This document shows, one piece after another, positions 50,155-63,741 of a stretch of DNA of 64,000 nucleotides. The notes beneath the pieces were generated by a model that saw only the letters and a list, made by a program, of their open reading frames with translations, searched no databases and was not told where the DNA came from. Positions within the stretch are counted from its first letter, which is position 1. The number at the start of each line of letters is the position of its first letter. Source of the stretch: Xiphydria camelus (taxonomy: Eukaryota > Arthropoda > Insecta > Hymenoptera > Xiphydriidae); assembly GCA_963678675.1 (NCBI GenBank), contig OY783196.1, positions 26,018,827 to 26,082,826 of the forward strand, written 5' to 3'. The position numbers were made by a program, and so were the translations under genes.

Positions 50155-50900
50155 AATTTTTAAAACCTCCAAACCTCTTTGGATTTTTCAGAGACTTATT
50201 TCTTATTACTCGCTTAAAACGATTCCTATATATACAGTAGACTCTCGATTATCCGAGGTAATTGGGACCGAGGGTACCTCGGTTAAAAATAAAACTCGGA
50301 TAATCCGAAGTTCTTTTAAATTGCTCATGGATGACGAAGAAAAATCCAAAAGGTCATTACACAGTTTTATATACATTAAAGGTACATTATACAGTTTTAT
50401 ATTTACTTACATATGTATTTTATCTTACAAAGAAGTCTTTGGTGGATTCTTGAGTTAATTTTTTGCCTCTCTTGGAAGCGGCGATGCTGCGCCAACGTTG
50501 GAGAAACTGTAGATTTTTTTTTCTGAGAGAGCCCTCGGTTAATCCGGAGCCTCGGTTAACCGGGACTCGGATAACCGCGAGTCTACTGTAAATTACGTTT
50601 TACATTGATGAGCTCGGTAAACGATTATTAGGTCCACGCGCGGAGTATCCTAAAATACCACGTGAAGCGACACCGTCATATTCCTCCGAAGGATTATTGC
50701 ACCTTCAGTCATTCGAAGTATTGCAATTTCAATTTCCTCCGAAATAATCTCGATATCATCGCCTGAGTTCAGTTTTTTTTTAAAGTCTCCAATCCTATTT
50801 GGATTTTTCAGAGACTTATTTTTTATTGCTTCTTTAAAACGATTCCGATATATCGCATTTTACGAGTACATTGATGAGCACGGTAAAAAGCGATACCTAC
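50155..50900. repeat. Local tandem duplication, first copy split by a transposon
   Basis: 50155-50234 plus 50589-50635 and 50774-50895 are diverged copies of one sequence. They share CTTTGGATTTTTCAGAGACT, TTAAAACGATTCC and TACATTGATGAGC. The pogo-like element at 50235-50588 lies inside the first copy, and the second copy keeps the uninterrupted site. Confidence 0.75.
50235..50588. mobile_element. Pogo/Tigger-like MITE
   Basis: TA at 50233-50234 and 50589-50590. The tips CAGTAGACTCTCGATTATCC and, inverted, CAGTAGACTCGCGGTTATCC are typical of Tigger/pogo elements. Inner copies of CCTCGGTTAA follow. No transposase frame remains. Confidence 0.85.
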
Positions 50901-53391
50901 TGGCTGTTAACTCCGGATACCATGGTACTGCAGTTTCGACATTGTGTGAAGAAATTGAAAAAAAAAACTTTCTGTATACCGTCAGAAAAACGACGAGATC
51001 ATCAAACGACCGTACACATCGGGAGAGGCGTGAAGCACAGATGCAAACATCAAACCTCGCCTTTCCACGGTTTCTCGAGAAATTCTAATTGACTCACTCC
51101 CGCGCCGTTATACCTGGAATCGTGAGACCGTCGCACGAAATGAAAGGTTGGAAGTACGAGAAGGGAATGCTCGATGCCGGGCTCAAACGCGACACGAAGC
51201 GGCGTGAACGTGACGGTCGCCCTGAACGCGCGTACAGATGCATACGTATGTACCTACATATGTAAATCCTCGTGTACCCACGTATAACGTGCTGATGTAT
51301 GCCGCACGTCGCGACTTTACGTACGGTGTAGCGTGCAACATTGCTTTATGAGAGTGGACGGCAAATGTGTAATTACTTACTGTACCCACGTATGCCGATA
51401 AGTATGCACGCGCGTTTTTATGCGCACCCGCGTACACGACGCGTGCAGAATTAGTGGAGAATGCTACATATCGTGTATAGGACATGTTCGATATGCGGAT
51501 ATGCATAAACTTCTCACGTGGACATTTGTGTTCGTATACTTACAGTTATACTCGTATCTAGAGTCTGGATACTTGACACGAATTCTAGTGTTTAATCACT
51601 AGGCACTAACTAAACCTTATATCCGTATTCATTAATCAAAATACTCTCTGCACTAATTCAGCTGCTTAGAAATGTTTGAATACGTCAAATCAAATGAAGA
51701 ATGTTATAAATACTTGTTTCCTTCTTCTGTGTGCTATACATATATAATATTTACGTCGCTAAAGAATCGCACTGCAATAACTCAACTGTACCATTCAATG
51801 GATGCATGTCGCTGATACAGACGTACGCGCTCGTGGCGATACCGTAAGACATTGGTTTATGGGAATGCGTAGTAAACGTGTCGTTACTCAATGCTGCCCA
51901 CGTCCGCAGGAAATATGTATTACAGATACGCGGACTTGCGTCTCTTTGTATCCCCGTTTATACAGACGAACCCGTGCACATAATTGTTCAGGTATACGCA
52001 TGTATATATGGTACAGGATACTCATCGACTTTTACTAGCCGATAAAACCTTAACACGAGCACAATATTGTATCCCTACATATTTATGCAGAGTTATACAC
52101 AGGTACAACGAGTGCGCAACGAATATAAGCGTACGAGTGGGACGTTACTTTATGGGCTCATTGCTGCGATGTAAGTCGGTCCTTAATTACCCGCATCAAA
52201 AATTAGTAAGCGCGCGGCAGTGTCGACGGTGCAGCGAGAATAGACGCGGGGCACAACACACACACACACACACACAGCGGAAGAGTCGCGAGGCGGACTT
52301 TATAAATAGATCAGAGGGGGCTCGAAATGCGAGGCGAGCCTCATTTATAAAATGTAGAGCTCTCTCGCTTCGCTTTTCCAAGTGGCCCGTGAGATCTCGC
52401 AGAACGGAGGACTGTTGACCCTGAATGAGAGCGTATAAGTTATACTTTTAGTCGGCGAGATATTTTCTCAACGGTATTTTGGTGAGACGTCAGGGTGGTT
52501 TGTCCAAAGGTAACTTATGTAACCGTTGCGTGTACAGGAGCGGATCGTCGTCATTCGAAATTCGTCGACAGCTTCCCGTCGACGATTTCTTTCACGCGTC
52601 GCGGTTCAGGATTCGTCCGATCGTTATTTCAGAAGATGACGCACGCGATCGGGTCGTATGGAAAATTTAGACGTCTTCCGCGCGATTCCGTGGACCCGAT
52701 GATTTGCCACACGTTACGCGGTGCAAAAGGGGGGACTGATGCGCTTTCGAGACGACTAGCCATCGTGACGTAAATTTCTTCAATGGATATCGAAGTCGCG
52801 TCAGTCCTTTATGTAATTTTCTTATTCTTGAATTAATCGCCTCCGCGTACAAGAGTGTTAGAGAAAAACAGCGGAAGAAATATCGGGAAATACGAATTAA
52901 TCGCAGTGACGCGAGCGCGTTTTGTTTTGTCGAACGCGTATTAATTTGTTTTCATCCTTTACGCGACGGTCACGGTCAACGCGTGATAGCGTTTGAACCG
53001 GAATCGAAGATTTTTCTGAAGAGGTCGAACTCGCGGAGGAATTGACTTTCTGAACTCGTACGAGCGCTTTCGCAGACGTCAAATCGTGCGGTCGTCGCAT
53101 CGCGTCTCGGAAAGAATATAGGCAATCGGCACAGTGACCAACGCGATCCGCGAACGCGTCAATTAGATTGGGTGAAATTGCTTACTTCGTACTCTAATTC
53201 TTATCTTTTCATTCCACGCGTATATTTATTTTACCGTTTATCGGGATTGGAAGCTGCGGAACGTGTAAGTTAAACATAATCAAAATTTCGTTTACAGTTA
53301 ATCACACATACTTATGCCGTAGAGGTCGAAAATAATTTAAGCAAGTGTTTCTTCACTTGTACTTTCCTGTAAACAGTCCTTTATTGTACTA
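50901..53391. other. Spacer, no gene seen; (CA)n at 52255-52276
   Basis: Alternating purine-pyrimidine words (ACGTAT, GTATAC) are common at 51.2-52.1 kb. A CA microsatellite lies at 52255-52276. No domain is recognised in any frame. Confidence 0.5.
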
Positions 53392-53683
53392 CAACATGAA
53401 GAAAAAGGATTAGTAATTTTTACCGTGAATCCCAGTATCACAGGGCTCCTCGAGGTGAAACACTGAATTTTTTAATAGACACAGCGTACTTCTTACAGTT
53501 CTTAATAGTATAAACCTATAAATTTTACCGTATAAACTGATCTTTATATTATTACGAACTGTAAAAAGTGCGCTGTGGTCTATTGAAATCTTCAATGTTT
53601 CATCTCGAAGAGTCCTGCTACCGAGATACCTGTAGAAATTCATGGGTTTTCCCATGGTTTTTTACTAATCTTTTTTCTCCGTG
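53392..53683. mobile_element. Foldback MITE, TA-flanked, CAC-x-GAGAAAAA family
   Basis: TA at 53390-53391 and 53684-53685. Left CAACATGAAGAAAAAGGATT, right inverted CACGGAGAAAAAAGATTAGT. Inner arms include CACAGCGTACTTCTTACAGTTC, which faces GAACTGTAAAAAGTGCGCTGTG. Confidence 0.8.
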
Positions 53684-53685
53684 TA

Positions 53686-56600
53686 TTATTCCATCCAACG
53701 ACATAAAAATCTCGATTCATTGACAAAGTGAGCGGCGATCGTTTTTTCCCATGTGATCCTCATTGCGTACTTATATTAAACGCGTTTGTGTATACGCGCG
53801 CGTGGACGAGTCGGCGGTATCAAAGGGATTAGTGGAAGACGGAAGAGATTCCCCGAGCATATTAGATTATAGGTATATCGCGCGTATAAATCTCGACGCG
53901 TGGCCGTTATGGATTTTTATGAATGACACACACACGGCCCACTCCTTTCTCGTCTGCTCTCGCTCCATGAATGGCGGGCAATTACGCTTTCTTTTCGATT
54001 CCATGCTCCGCTACTCGCGCGTGTAGCGGTTCTCCCACGTAGCCGAGATCTCACGTGCATTTTCCCTTTACTTCTAACGCGCACCACCACACGCTCCGGC
54101 CCGACGCGACCGACACGTAGGTGCGAGAGGATCGTCGACCCGATCGAGATTCCTCTACGTCCATTGATTCAGGGATTGTAATCAACGACGGTTCCATTGT
54201 CGTATGTCCTGATGTTATGCGAGTGTGGCGACCCGTCACGCTACGACGGCCTGCCGCCAGATGGTGCCGACCCTCTCGGCCATCGACTCCGCGGTTCCCG
54301 GTCCATGGCTCTCGGCTTCTCGTTAGTGGTCCAACAACGGGCAAGTTACTATAAGACCGTAGCTGTGCCCGTCTGTCCCACAGAGCGTCTAAGGCAGGAG
54401 TCGGCCTAGCCTTACTGACGAGTCCACGGGCCGACTCCAGGACGAAACGCTCCACCACGAGATGGCGAACCCATTTTTCGTTCGTCACACGAGGTTTAGA
54501 ATTACGGTCGTACTTCGCGTATTTTAGAAAATTCTTTCTCATGCCATGCGAGTGGCAGGTAGGCGTTACCTCGTAATTAAACTTACAAGAGAGGAAAAGG
54601 GTCGATGGATATGTTGTAGAAGTCGAAGAGCAAAGGAAAACACGGATTGTTATCATTTTTGTATACTTTATTGCATAGTAGCGCGCAATTTATACAGCAA
54701 TAACGGTTACTCTTTCATTTTTTTCTTTTCTATAACAAATCATCTTAGTAACATATTACACGAGTAGTAGAACGCTGTATATTGTATATTGTGTGTGTGT
54801 ATGTGTGTGTGTAAGATGAATATGTAAAATAAGACGAGGATAAAATTGCATAAGATGTAACATTACGAAGGAGGTGACTTAACTTAGTTCGACGAAAGAA
54901 AAAACAGAGAAACCTCGCGGTAACTGCCTCCTAGTCGCAATAAAAAAACAAACCAAGTAAAGAACCCTCCACGGTACTATTTACACGAAACTTAACGAGC
55001 TATAACCTGTGTAATATATGTATACTTGTTTTTTACGTGTTTAAGTGTTAGCCTTGCTGTTCGGGGGTAGGGGGGATAAGTTATTCAGTCTTACGGCTCT
55101 CTAAGACAAGAGTTACTTGCGAATAAACCACTCTGCTTTCGTACGTACGCTGCACATAATACACGGCTCTCGGTCGAGAAGAGAAGAGCGAGGATACGCC
55201 GCACACGCGAGCGCGGGGAACGCAATGTGACGAAGGGATCGATCTTTAAGTGATTTGACGCTTCAAAATTCTCGTCGCCCGATAATCGTTCCCCGGTTCC
55301 TCCCCTTTTCTCGCGTGGATCCGTCCTCGGATTTAGGTACGTCGACAGATGCGGTATCCCGTAAAATTTAATTCCTACGAAATCACATATTCGTCGCCAG
55401 TGATTCGCAGCCGAAATTTCGCGATCGGAGCGACGAGCCCGAAAAAATGTAGAGGACAAGAATTTCTCGAAATTGACGAATTACAAATACGATCGATGCA
55501 CAGCCAAGCCCCTTTCTTCTCATCACGACGATTTATCTCTCGCGTTCGCCTCGCGGACGGGGTACGGACACATACAGGCGGTTCCCAAAGAGTGTGACTG
55601 TCGGAATAAATATACATAGAAAGAGATACACACGCCTCATCTCTCGCATTCAAATTTACATGCATACCTATGCACTCTCGTGTAAAAAGTTCATACTTTT
55701 ATCACACCCATACGCGATACATGGCGCATACTCGACATATCCTCGCTTCGTTTTCTCTCTCCCTTTTCCCTCCCATCTCTTTCCTCCCTACATCTCGCAT
55801 ACATATATGTACAGTCTCTCTCCAACTCTCTCGCAACGCGGAGATACGCATACTTTTTCTCTATCCATCGTTCGACCGTAACGCGCGTAGTCGTATACTT
55901 CGTATCACAAGAGCTTCGCTTCAACTTCGCTTTCTTCTCTTTCTCATTCGATCTCTATACTTCGTCTCGTAACTCGCTCGATTCGCGCATTTTTGAGAGC
56001 GAGGCTCGAAGAACGCATCGATTCGGAATCGTCAAGGGAGATTTTCCTCGAGGGGGCAACGTTACGCGTGATAAACGTATGCGACGCGTGATATCGCGCA
56101 GCCTCCGTATAAAAATGTCCGTCTCCAATCTCTCTTGGCTCGAACGGAAGACAATCTGTTGCGAGGCTAGACGTCATCGTGCCGATTCGCGCGCTAAATG
56201 CGCTTCTACTTCTTCCTTGACGATTTTAGAGGCGCTGTTGCGCTAAAAATATCGCCGTGACGTTACGCGGTCGCGGAAAATGCGCGTACAGTAACGATAG
56301 CGATGACAAAAAAAATGCACGCGACGCTCGCTCGGAGGGATTTCAGCGCGATGCCGCGAGCGAAAATTCGGCGAGCCGCTAAATTCGTCGAGCGTAGATG
56401 AGACGTCGAACTTGCGATTAGCCCTACTGCTAATCTAATACTTTTTGGAAGTCACGTTCCGATCGACGCGAAAGTTCTACGCGAATATGAGGCAAAGGTT
56501 TAAGGGCAACGACGTAATCGCAACTGAATTGGATGCCGCTGCAAGTGAAACAATCACACCGCTCGAGTCGTTAAATTTATAAATACTTACTACGAAGGAG

Positions 56601-59600
56601 AAATAACTTTTGAGCGAGCCTTCCACCGATATATTACACTTTCGCTCCTTCCTCTCTTATTCCGTTATAAAATAATCGACCCTCCTTTGCGCAGGAAATT
56701 TCCTCGACTCAACCGTTCGATCAGCGATATCGATTCTAACTACATATCACCGCACGCGCAAAATAGCGTTCCGTCGGACGGACAAACAGATATACATACA
56801 CATATAAACACAATTTCGTCCCTGAGATAGTTTAAAACCGCTTAAAACGATCGCGCTCTGGAAGGCTCGCGGGAAGGCCGAGATAAAGTCCACGAATTCA
56901 CTTGCGATGCGACACCAATCGCGATGCTCGCGATGCAACGCATGCGTATGCCCTTTTTTAACGTGTGCCGGCGCGCAAACGCACGCTCGCCCGGTTAAAC
57001 CCCGGCGCGGAGCGCGACGACGATTCAACTTGCGTCGCGCGAGTTGTGTCATTCGTGCGCGCGACGTAAGTGGGTCAATGCTGCCTAAAATTTGCGCGTA
57101 GAAACACTCGTACGAGTTCGTTCGTCTCGTTGCCTGCGGCCGCCGCGCCAAGAGGCATCGGGCGTTCGCCGGGGCGCTTGAAACAACGAAGGTATGGCGC
57201 GAGTCGAATTCTGTACGCTGGCGCGCGTGGCCTATATATATACATATACAAATTCGTTCGAAACTTTCAAGTCTTTCTGAACGAAGGAAGACTGGGGTGA
57301 GAGTCGCCGAGCTTTTAGCTGCGGCACTTCTATATTTAAACTGGCGAGAGTACAAGTTTTCGGCTTCCGTCGCAGTTGTCGTAACAATTATCTACGCATT
57401 TCTCGCCCGAGTTGATACAATGATGTTTCGTAGAACACGTGTCGATCTGTACAGAAGCGAGACACGATCCCGATTGCACATATCGAGAACGGAAGGATGG
57501 ACGCGCGTCACTTGTAGTCTCGGCAGTCTAAAATTCGCGTACGAGAAAAAATTGCGTTTCAAACGCCCTTCTCGGGATTGGACTCGCGCTATTCCTCGCG
57601 CTCCGAGCGAGCGAGATGTGAAAATAGGAGGCGACAGTGTCTCGCGTCCTCGCGTGGTCTAAGAATAAGGAGGAACTGGCTCGACGAAATGCGTGCACGC
57701 GGCGTATAGGTACGATGCACGTGCATACAGACGCGCGACAGCGTCGCGGCGACGTTCGGGTTTCGCGGGCCGACGTGCACGGTATCTGTGCGCAACGTGC
57801 CAATCGGATCGAGATACGTAAGGCGCGATAAAAAGAAAGGAAAATGTACAATGTGCGCGAGAAAAATTGAACCGCAGCAGCGCTTACGAGTTCGAAGAGA
57901 AGAAAAAAATCGACGCGATCAAACAAACGACTGTAACAAATAATATCTAGCACCTATTTAAGAAAAAAGAAAAGGAAAAACCGTGAAACCCGCGAAATAC
58001 AGAGAATTGAGAGAACACCTATACGTATGTACGATAGTATTTCGCTATTTACAATTTGGCTTATTGTCAAGATATACCTAGATGTATATATTATATATAA
58101 ACATAATACGAACGTATAACGGTTCGCACGTATAAATCTGAGAGCGAGTGATTCGATAATGTACAGATTAGATAAAAATATGGCGCGTATGCGCGCGCGA
58201 ATATATGCGTGGACTACTCGTATGTACGATATTGTGTTATACTCTACAAGAGCTTTACGCCGGCCCTCGAATATTGCGATTTCGACCGAACCCCTCCTCC
58301 TCTACCAACAATGTTACCCAGGTTGAGGATTAACTTCGAGCGTCGTAAAATAAAAAAAAAGAGAAGGAAGACGATCAAAATTGCGAGAGGAAATAAAACA
58401 AAGCCGGGCAAAGGAATAGCAAGCCATTATTTACAGCGAAGACTCGTTCGTCTACCCGGCGAATATTTATATACACGATTACCTACGCTTTACATTTGGC
58501 GGATACCTTCTCGATGTGGGAGAGATTAAAGCTAAAGAGCTACCACAGAAAAAGAAGAAGAAGAAGAAGATGGCGACGAGGTTGGAGAGATGGAGACCCA
58601 GCAAAGTAGTTCTTGTAGCGATCGAGAACAAGGAGGCGAACGAAAGGAGGAGGAAGAAGGGAAAGCGTGCGGGAGAGGATGAGACTTCTCGAGCTTTACA
58701 AGGACAGAGAATCGGGGCACGAGCGGGCGCCCTTTTTCACAGTTTGGCACAGCGAATTCACGTTGCTCGCAGTATCTGTAACAAAAATAGGTAGAGCCAC
58801 CGTTAGGAGGGAGTTTCATATCGAGTCAGTGGAAGACGCCGAGGAAAGTGATTTCTGCTGACGTGATCTTCGCGCTCCCCGATACGATTATCGCGCGTGC
58901 GATGAAATGTCATTTTTTTTGTTATCGCGAATTAGCGGAAGCGAGCGCAACGAATAGATGAGCGTGGAAGGGGACGAATGAGTCGATCGTACCGTCATCG
59001 AGGGAAAGACGCTTGAAAAGCAAAACGCGTATTCGCGCGGTAACGGAGCGAACGCACGCGCTTATCGGTGCTGTTCACCGAGTGCGCAAGCGTTCGCGAG
59101 AGAGTACGCATATCGAATAGGTACACGCGCGAGGAGAGACCTCCATCGTCCCACGCGTCTAGACGACTTAAAGTTTTATGGTGCAGCTTTTTCTTGCTCG
59201 TGTGCAGTGCGCTGCTGCCCCGCTGCCACGCCCCGACCGGTAAGGCGACCTGTTTAGCTCGCTCCCGCTCCCGGCTCTCCACGGCAGCGCGGAGCGTACA
59301 GCCCCGGTCGTATCAACGCGAGTGTGCGGTGGGTACGGCGGCGCATTGCGCGCAGTGCGTACCTACGTACGAATCGCGCGAGCCGAGGCACGCCTCGTAC
59401 GAGAGCGCGAAGGAGAGCAGACAGCCGTGCGGATAGGCGGCGAGTTTCGAAACGCCCGAAACGATTGCATCGCTCACGCGATGACGGTAAAGGAGAGGAA
59501 GCGAGGAACGGCAATTACCGCGAAGCAGTATTCCCAGCTCTGCGCGGCGCGGACGTATCGCCCAAAGATTCTGGGTTATTCGCGGAGCGACCTTGATCCG

Positions 59601-59913
59601 AAAGTATGAAACCGGGAGTATGATCGCATCGACGCCAAATTCTAGACCTTGACTCGGCGCGGTCGACGGTCGGGGGTTCTAGCTTCGATTAAAATTGAGT
59701 GGAAGCGTTATATCGGAACAGTAGGAAGGCACCGATTTAAGCTCCGATATCGTTTTAATCAAAGATTGAACTCTCTCGACCCTCGGCTCCACGTTCGCTC
59801 GAGCCGATTACACGGATAGCGATGTTGTTCACGCGCTTATGGCTTGACATTGGCTTTTCTACAGCGATCACGCCAAGGGCACTCGCCGTCGATGTAATCG
59901 TTTCGGGGAGGAA
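53686..59913. other. Long gene-free stretch; (TG)n near 54788-54812
   Basis: A TG microsatellite lies near 54790, a CT-rich run at 55700-55840, and AT-rich islands at 54650-54830 and 57950-58170. Many overlapping open frames follow from the CpG-rich parts. No protein domain is seen. Some of it could be distal 3' untranslated sequence of the minus-strand PPP1R3-type gene, but nothing here proves that. Confidence 0.4.
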
Positions 59914-60110
59914 CACTGAGAAAAAAAAAAAGATTACAATTTATTCTGTTAGAAGGATAATCTGAGTACGAAAGGTAAAACACAGATCAAAAATTATCCT
60001 TCCAGGGTATAAAATTTAACCTTCCTTGGAATAATTTTCGATCCACTTTACCTTTCGTACTCAGATTATCCTTCTAACAGAATAATTTTTAATCTTTTTT
60101 TTTCGCAGTG
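59914..60110. mobile_element. Foldback MITE, CACTGAGAAAAAA ends, ~60-bp arms
   Basis: The left arm CACTGAGAAAAAAAAAAAGA continues with TTATTCTGTTAGAAGGATAA and TCTGAGTACGAAAGGTAAA; the right arm is its inverse with few changes. A second inner palindrome lies around AATTATCCTTCCAGGG / CCTTCCTTGGAATAATT. Confidence 0.85.
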
Positions 60111-60184
60111 AAGAGAAGAGCGATGCTACTACACTCGTGGGCTACCTTTGACGTGAAGAACTAAGCCAGGTCGAGCAGAACCGA

Positions 60185-60326
60185 CCCAAGCAGCAAAAAG
60201 TATCTGTCAGACATCTACGCGCTGTCTATATGTAGATTTCAACCACATTTATACGAATTATAGATGTCATTTTCTAGACATATAGACATCTTGTAGATGT
60301 CTGACAGATATCTTCTGCTACTTGGG
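60185..60326. mobile_element. Foldback MITE with CCCAAGCAGC / CCCAAGTAGC ends
   Basis: The left arm CCCAAGCAGCAAAAAGTATC runs through TGTCAGACATCTAC; the right arm is its inverse. Inner words TAGACAT/ATGTCTA repeat. A different family from the A-rich-ended MITEs, only 74 bp away from one of them. Confidence 0.8.
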
Positions 60327-63300
60327 GAATGATGTGAAAAATAAATAATCGGTAGAGCGACGTTCTAATCTACGCGTGCATTTCTACCACGCCGAAGCCG
60401 GTCGCGAGAAGCTTTCCGCGTGCAGGTGCGGGTGCGATTAGCAAAGCGTGTTAGTCGAGGCGTGTTATCGCACATGTACAACAGAGGCTTCCGAGGAGGG
60501 TCCGACGTGATTCGCGGTATGCCATCGATTTATTAACGTCTTCTCCGTAACGCGCTCGCCTACGCCAATCCTCTTATTACACGATTTCCAATGCTGTAAA
60601 TCCATGGATATATGTATGTACGTATATGTATACGCCCACTGTCCCGTCTCGCGTCTCGAAGCACAATTTCTCCCGGCACTCAGCTCTTTCTCTAATCTTC
60701 TCTGCCTAGTTTTCTCTCCATTCTCTCGTCACGATATTCGACGATGTATCCACGTACAGGCGAGTGCACCTGATGACTGCTCGAACGCGGACGGGAGATA
60801 AGCGCGAAGAACGCGACCAAGAATACTATTACGGAATGACGATAACGAGGAACGTTGTAAACTATATCGTATGTTACATATGAATACGACGTGCACCGAG
60901 ATATGCATCATTCTTTCCACGCACGTCGTCCTTCGACATTTCTTTATTCAAATGACTAGCACTCGAGCGCGGTCGACTCTACGTGAGAACCGACGCCTTG
61001 TCGACATCCGCCGAGGAGGGAGATGATCACGCAGAAGGGGTTATCGGGATTCTGGGCGGTATCGAGCGGTCTCGGATACTCTCGAGTACCGCGAGACACG
61101 CATATCACGCGGACCACCGACTTCGTCACATCTTCGATTAGCGAGAACGTCGCACCAGGCAAGTCCGGATGAAACGCCGGAAAGATCCGGTCGCTATATC
61201 GCGCGCGCGCGCGTTCGAACTTCCCCCCCCGGAAACACCCGGTAGTCTTCGAGCCTGAGCGAATATCCAGCGATACGTCTATCGCAAAGGCCGTTACGGG
61301 TCCGGACGAAGTTATTTATAGAGAGAGAAAGTTTAGCGGTCTCTGAACGCGTCTGGCGACCGGCCGTCGACGATCGAGTATGTGTGCGGAGCGGGGCGAG
61401 CGAGCGTGGGCACACATGCGCGCTACACACGGCGGGAGGGCGTTGCGTCGGGCGTGATTAGAATGAGATCCATTCATGTGCCGAGATGCTGAGCTTCTTC
61501 GCGGAACCACTCTTGCCTCGGCGCTTGAACCCACCGCGTCGAAAGATCGGTTCTGACGCTTACAGGATGATCGCGCTAATCGAGGCCATTTACGCGAGGA
61601 CAGTAATGATGCGACGATCGATCCGCCGGGACGCGTTGCGGGCCGAGTAATGGGGGTTTCGCTGAATTTTTCTTTGCGCGTCTATAATACGCGCGGTCGC
61701 ATTGACAGATCTATTGCACGCGCGCGCGCGTGGTCATCTATTGCTATCCGAGGACGTAAATCCGTTCGAATATACCCACGAATGAAGCGAGCGACGAAGA
61801 CAACTGCATTTTAGGTGACCAGTACTGGCGGCGCCGAACTAATCCTTCCGCACCGCATCGTCGGTCGTGAAGAGGATGTGATACCGCGGTCGCGTGCGGG
61901 ACCTCGGTCGGATGGCTCTCCCCTTCCCGGTCGCGTCTTTCTTTTTGAGATGCTCGAAAGGAAACTCTAAAAATATCCCGGAGATGTTCCCCTCGCCGAA
62001 GGCGGCTGCTGCGACAGCGGCGACGTTGCCCCTTTCCCCCGCTTGAGTTTACTCGCCGCAGTGTGTGGGTGTGTACCGCGCAGCCGGGGGAAGCGACGTT
62101 GGAACAAAAAGGACAATATTCTTTGACACCACTCGAGCGCCTGCGCGGGCTGGTGCTTTGAGCTCCTTCCAATTTATAGCGGAGGACTCTCACGCGCGCT
62201 ATTCCTCGCCCGAGAGGGGAATTGTTAGAAAATGGGGTAGCGAGGCACGCATCGATACGCGATACGCGGAAATGCGAGCGTGAGGGAAATTACACACGTG
62301 AAGAATTTTTTTGATGAGACGTCATAACGTCCATAGACATTTTTTTAATACTTCTTTTTGTTTCGTGGACTCACCGTTATATAATAAGCCGCGTTCTCCC
62401 TCCGGGCCGGTCTCGCACGTTGGTTTTCCGGTTTCCGAAGAAGAAGCGCGATTGGATTCACACTTTTTCTCTTTCTCTTTCTCTCTCTCTCTCTCTTTCT
62501 TTCTTTCTATATATCTCTCTTTCTCTCGCTACGCCGTGACAATGATTAGGGAACTGGAAGATTTGTACGTCTTTTGTACGTCGAATTGGTAGGAGATCCT
62601 CCGCCATCGATTTCACCAGTAGGGTGTGTCGTTTGGAAGATGATTCCAGGGGGCGAACTCGCTCCACGTTTGAAGATTTGCTCTAGTGGCGTCCGCGGTG
62701 GGAACTGTGTCATTTCGCGAGCTGAAGCCGTTGCTCGATACCCCGTTGGTTATCGTCGGAGGAATCGAATGCTTGACGAGGGACTGGGGCTGAAATAATC
62801 AAGGGAGAATCACGGTAATAAAGAGGGCCCGGGTTTGAGGATTTATGCGGGAAGGAGTTTCGTTTGCAAGCGGGAATAAAAGTATCGACGACAGTTTTTC
62901 TTCACAGACTTTCACGAGTGTGTGTTTGGTTTTTCTTTTTTCATAGCAAAATATACACATTACTCTGTAGGTACTAACTATTCGTTCCATACACTGACTT
63001 CTACATAGGTGTAATGCGGGTGTGCGCATGCAAACGGAAAATGAGCATTTACAATTGAAGTACTTCCGGTTAAAGACCCCAATCAGAGAGAGAGTGTCCC
63101 AATTTACAATCGAGGTTCGAGCTGTGCGACGGGGTCGGGAGTATTTTTTTGTTAAGGTACTGCTGGTGCGCGCAGCCGCATAAATAATATATGTACAAAG
63201 TCGGCTCTCGCGATAGTTCGTCAGACGTTTCGAAATTCTCGCGATAAAGAAAATGTCGAAATTAAATCACGCATCTGTAAAACGATCGCACGATAAAATG

Positions 63301-63741
63301 TCCTTCCTCGAACGTGCCAAGAGGAATAGACTCTCTCAAACATACTCTATATGCATATGTACACAATTTGGTTGTACGAATCTCAGTATTGTATGTATAT
63401 TTTTCGCAAAGCTCCTAGCGATCGCGCGTAGATAAGGTTGTGGAATGTTTTTCACGTCGGCACAAACCAACGCGCGTATACATATTTATTCACCGATCAC
63501 GCGACGGTCGTGCACCTATAGTACTTGCCGCCAGAACTCGATTGCGAACGAGCGTTTCCGTATGTACATGAACACTTAAAACGTGCGCACAAATCAGTCG
63601 TAAAAGAAACACCAAGTAAAAAGCAGACGGGAAGGTTAAGTTTGTCAATCACGGATAAAACTCAAAACGAAAGCGTTTTGCAACAAGCGTGATATTCCAG
63701 CATTTCGTCAAACCGGGGCCTTTCACGCCCAGCATGGCGAG
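60327..63741. other. Spacer or 3' region of the PPP1R3-type gene; (CT/TTTC)n at 62464-62526
   Basis: No coding exon recognised. A pyrimidine-rich microsatellite lies at 62464-62526. The last few hundred bases may be the 3' untranslated region of the minus-strand gene that stops at 63742. Confidence 0.4.
63485..63490 (-). terminator. Possible poly(A) signal of the PPP1R3-type gene
   Basis: TTTATT on the plus strand gives AATAAA on the minus strand, about 250 bases past the stop. The 3' untranslated region may run further; no other evidence is visible. Confidence 0.3.

Noticed and set aside
54051..54656. Minus-strand open frame of 201 codons
   Set aside because: No domain, and antisense and other-frame overlaps of similar length; composition is that of chance frames.
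56747..57355. Minus-strand open frame of 202 codons
   Set aside because: Rich in Arg, Ala and Ser from CpG-rich DNA, interrupted by microsatellite-like CATATATA runs; no domain.
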